From assembly GCA_014155875.1 (NCBI GenBank), contig JACEFZ010026865.1, positions 909,001 through 973,000 of the forward strand: a stretch of DNA of 64,000 nt. Reading direction: 5' to 3'. The notes beneath the pieces were generated by a model that worked only from the letters and a program-made list of their open reading frames with translations, had not been told where the DNA came from and did not search any database. This stretch comes from Cepaea nemoralis (taxonomy: Eukaryota > Mollusca > Gastropoda > Stylommatophora > Helicidae). Made by a program: the position numbers and the translations under genes. Below are positions 63,515-64,000 of the stretch, in pieces (the first letter of the stretch is position 1; each line of letters begins with the position of its first letter).

Positions 63515-63730
63515 CTAATATGTGGAATTTCAAGAATATTTATCATGAATTATTGTCTCCCTATTTGTTTAACCTGTTCGCCGAAAATATAATGAGAAAT
63601 GTCAGAGATGATATAAACAGGCAGCTATATGAGGCCCTAAATATCAGCGGCGGTCATGACATACCAGAGACGCGATATGCTGATGATACAGTATTGATAT
63701 CCACAACACAGAATGGTTTAAAAGGGAGGG
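63515..63730 (+). pseudogene. LINE-3 reverse transcriptase fragment
   Basis: The plus strand reads LLSPYLFNLFAENIMRNVRD and GGHDIPETRYADDTVLISTT, the SPxLFNLxxExIxR and YADDT blocks of the RT palm. SINE-A is inserted just after them. Confidence 0.88.
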
Positions 63731-63982
63731 TTAAGGGAGTCTCTGTGGCGAAGTGGTCAAGCCGTTTGACTCATGCTCCAAAGGTTGTGGGTTTGATTCC
63801 GGGCCGCACCCTTCGGTTTACGAGTTAAATGTTTCGGAGACTCCTGTGGGTCGTCGCAAAAAGCTACGGAGTTCGTGCTTTGTGCGACGCTTTCCATGCT
63901 GCAGAAAGAGACCAAGCCATATGAGATAAAACCCGGTGCAATGAAGTCAACCCTGTCGACTTTTAAGCGACTTTTTTTTTTT
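63718..63982 (+). mobile_element. SINE-A full copy with target duplication
   Basis: GGGAGTCTCTGTGGCGAAGT (A box GTGGCGAAGTGG), TGTGGGTTTGATTCCGGGCC (B box), GGAGACTCCTGTGGGTCGTC, CTACGGAGTTCGTGCTTTGT, ATAAAACCCGGTGCAATGAA, then a T run. ACACAGAATGGT flanks both ends (63706-63717, 63983-63994), splitting a LINE-3 copy. Confidence 0.93.
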
Positions 63983-64000
63983 ACACAGAATGGTATAGAA

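Overview
This is eukaryotic DNA, almost certainly from a repeat-rich invertebrate genome. Intron-exon structure, SINE, LINE, mariner and piggyBac-like relics and long minisatellites dominate, and no bacterial operon is present. The repeat style (tRNA-derived SINEs with shared bodies, LINE tails ending in TC repeats, very long GA and minisatellite arrays) fits a lophotrochozoan, possibly a mollusc. That placement is an inference without database support.

The one recognisable host gene lies on the minus strand and covers most of the window. I read 18 exons (61842 down to 10249, about 2,991 coding bases, roughly 997 residues) encoding one half and eight complete CUB domains in tandem. It is open at both ends, so the transcript starts beyond 64000 and continues or finishes below 10249. 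All 17 junctions have AG/GT borders and agree in phase, and every between-domain intron is phase 1. This looks like an extracellular cubilin-like or other CUB-array protein. Three features stand out: exon 50061-50221 carries a one-base frameshift; one domain has lost the second disulfide pair and the next has lost the first; and one domain is split by an additional intron.

The introns are full of tandem repeats (about 24-25 kb of the 64 kb by hand count) and transposon relics. At five exons the neighbouring tandem repeat is made from the exon edge itself, including the splice site, so the introns hold strings of decoy donors or acceptors. Other minisatellites grew out of LINE coding sequence. 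Mobile relics include two longer LINE copies with reverse transcriptase, many fragments of two more LINE families, a 1.3-kb mariner with TA duplication, a piggyBac-type MITE with TTAA ends, hAT-like MITE copies, a terminal-inverted-repeat element carrying a tRNA-Asp-like sequence, and at least five SINE-like families, two of which appear to share a central domain.

Layout: 1-2231 retroelement-like plus-strand ORFs; 2245-4345 possible LTR and unassigned DNA; 4350-5046 piggyBac-like MITE; 5229-10236 LINE scraps and two minisatellites; 10249-61842 CUB gene with its repeat-filled introns; 61843-64000 5' intron or flank with SINE and LINE copies.
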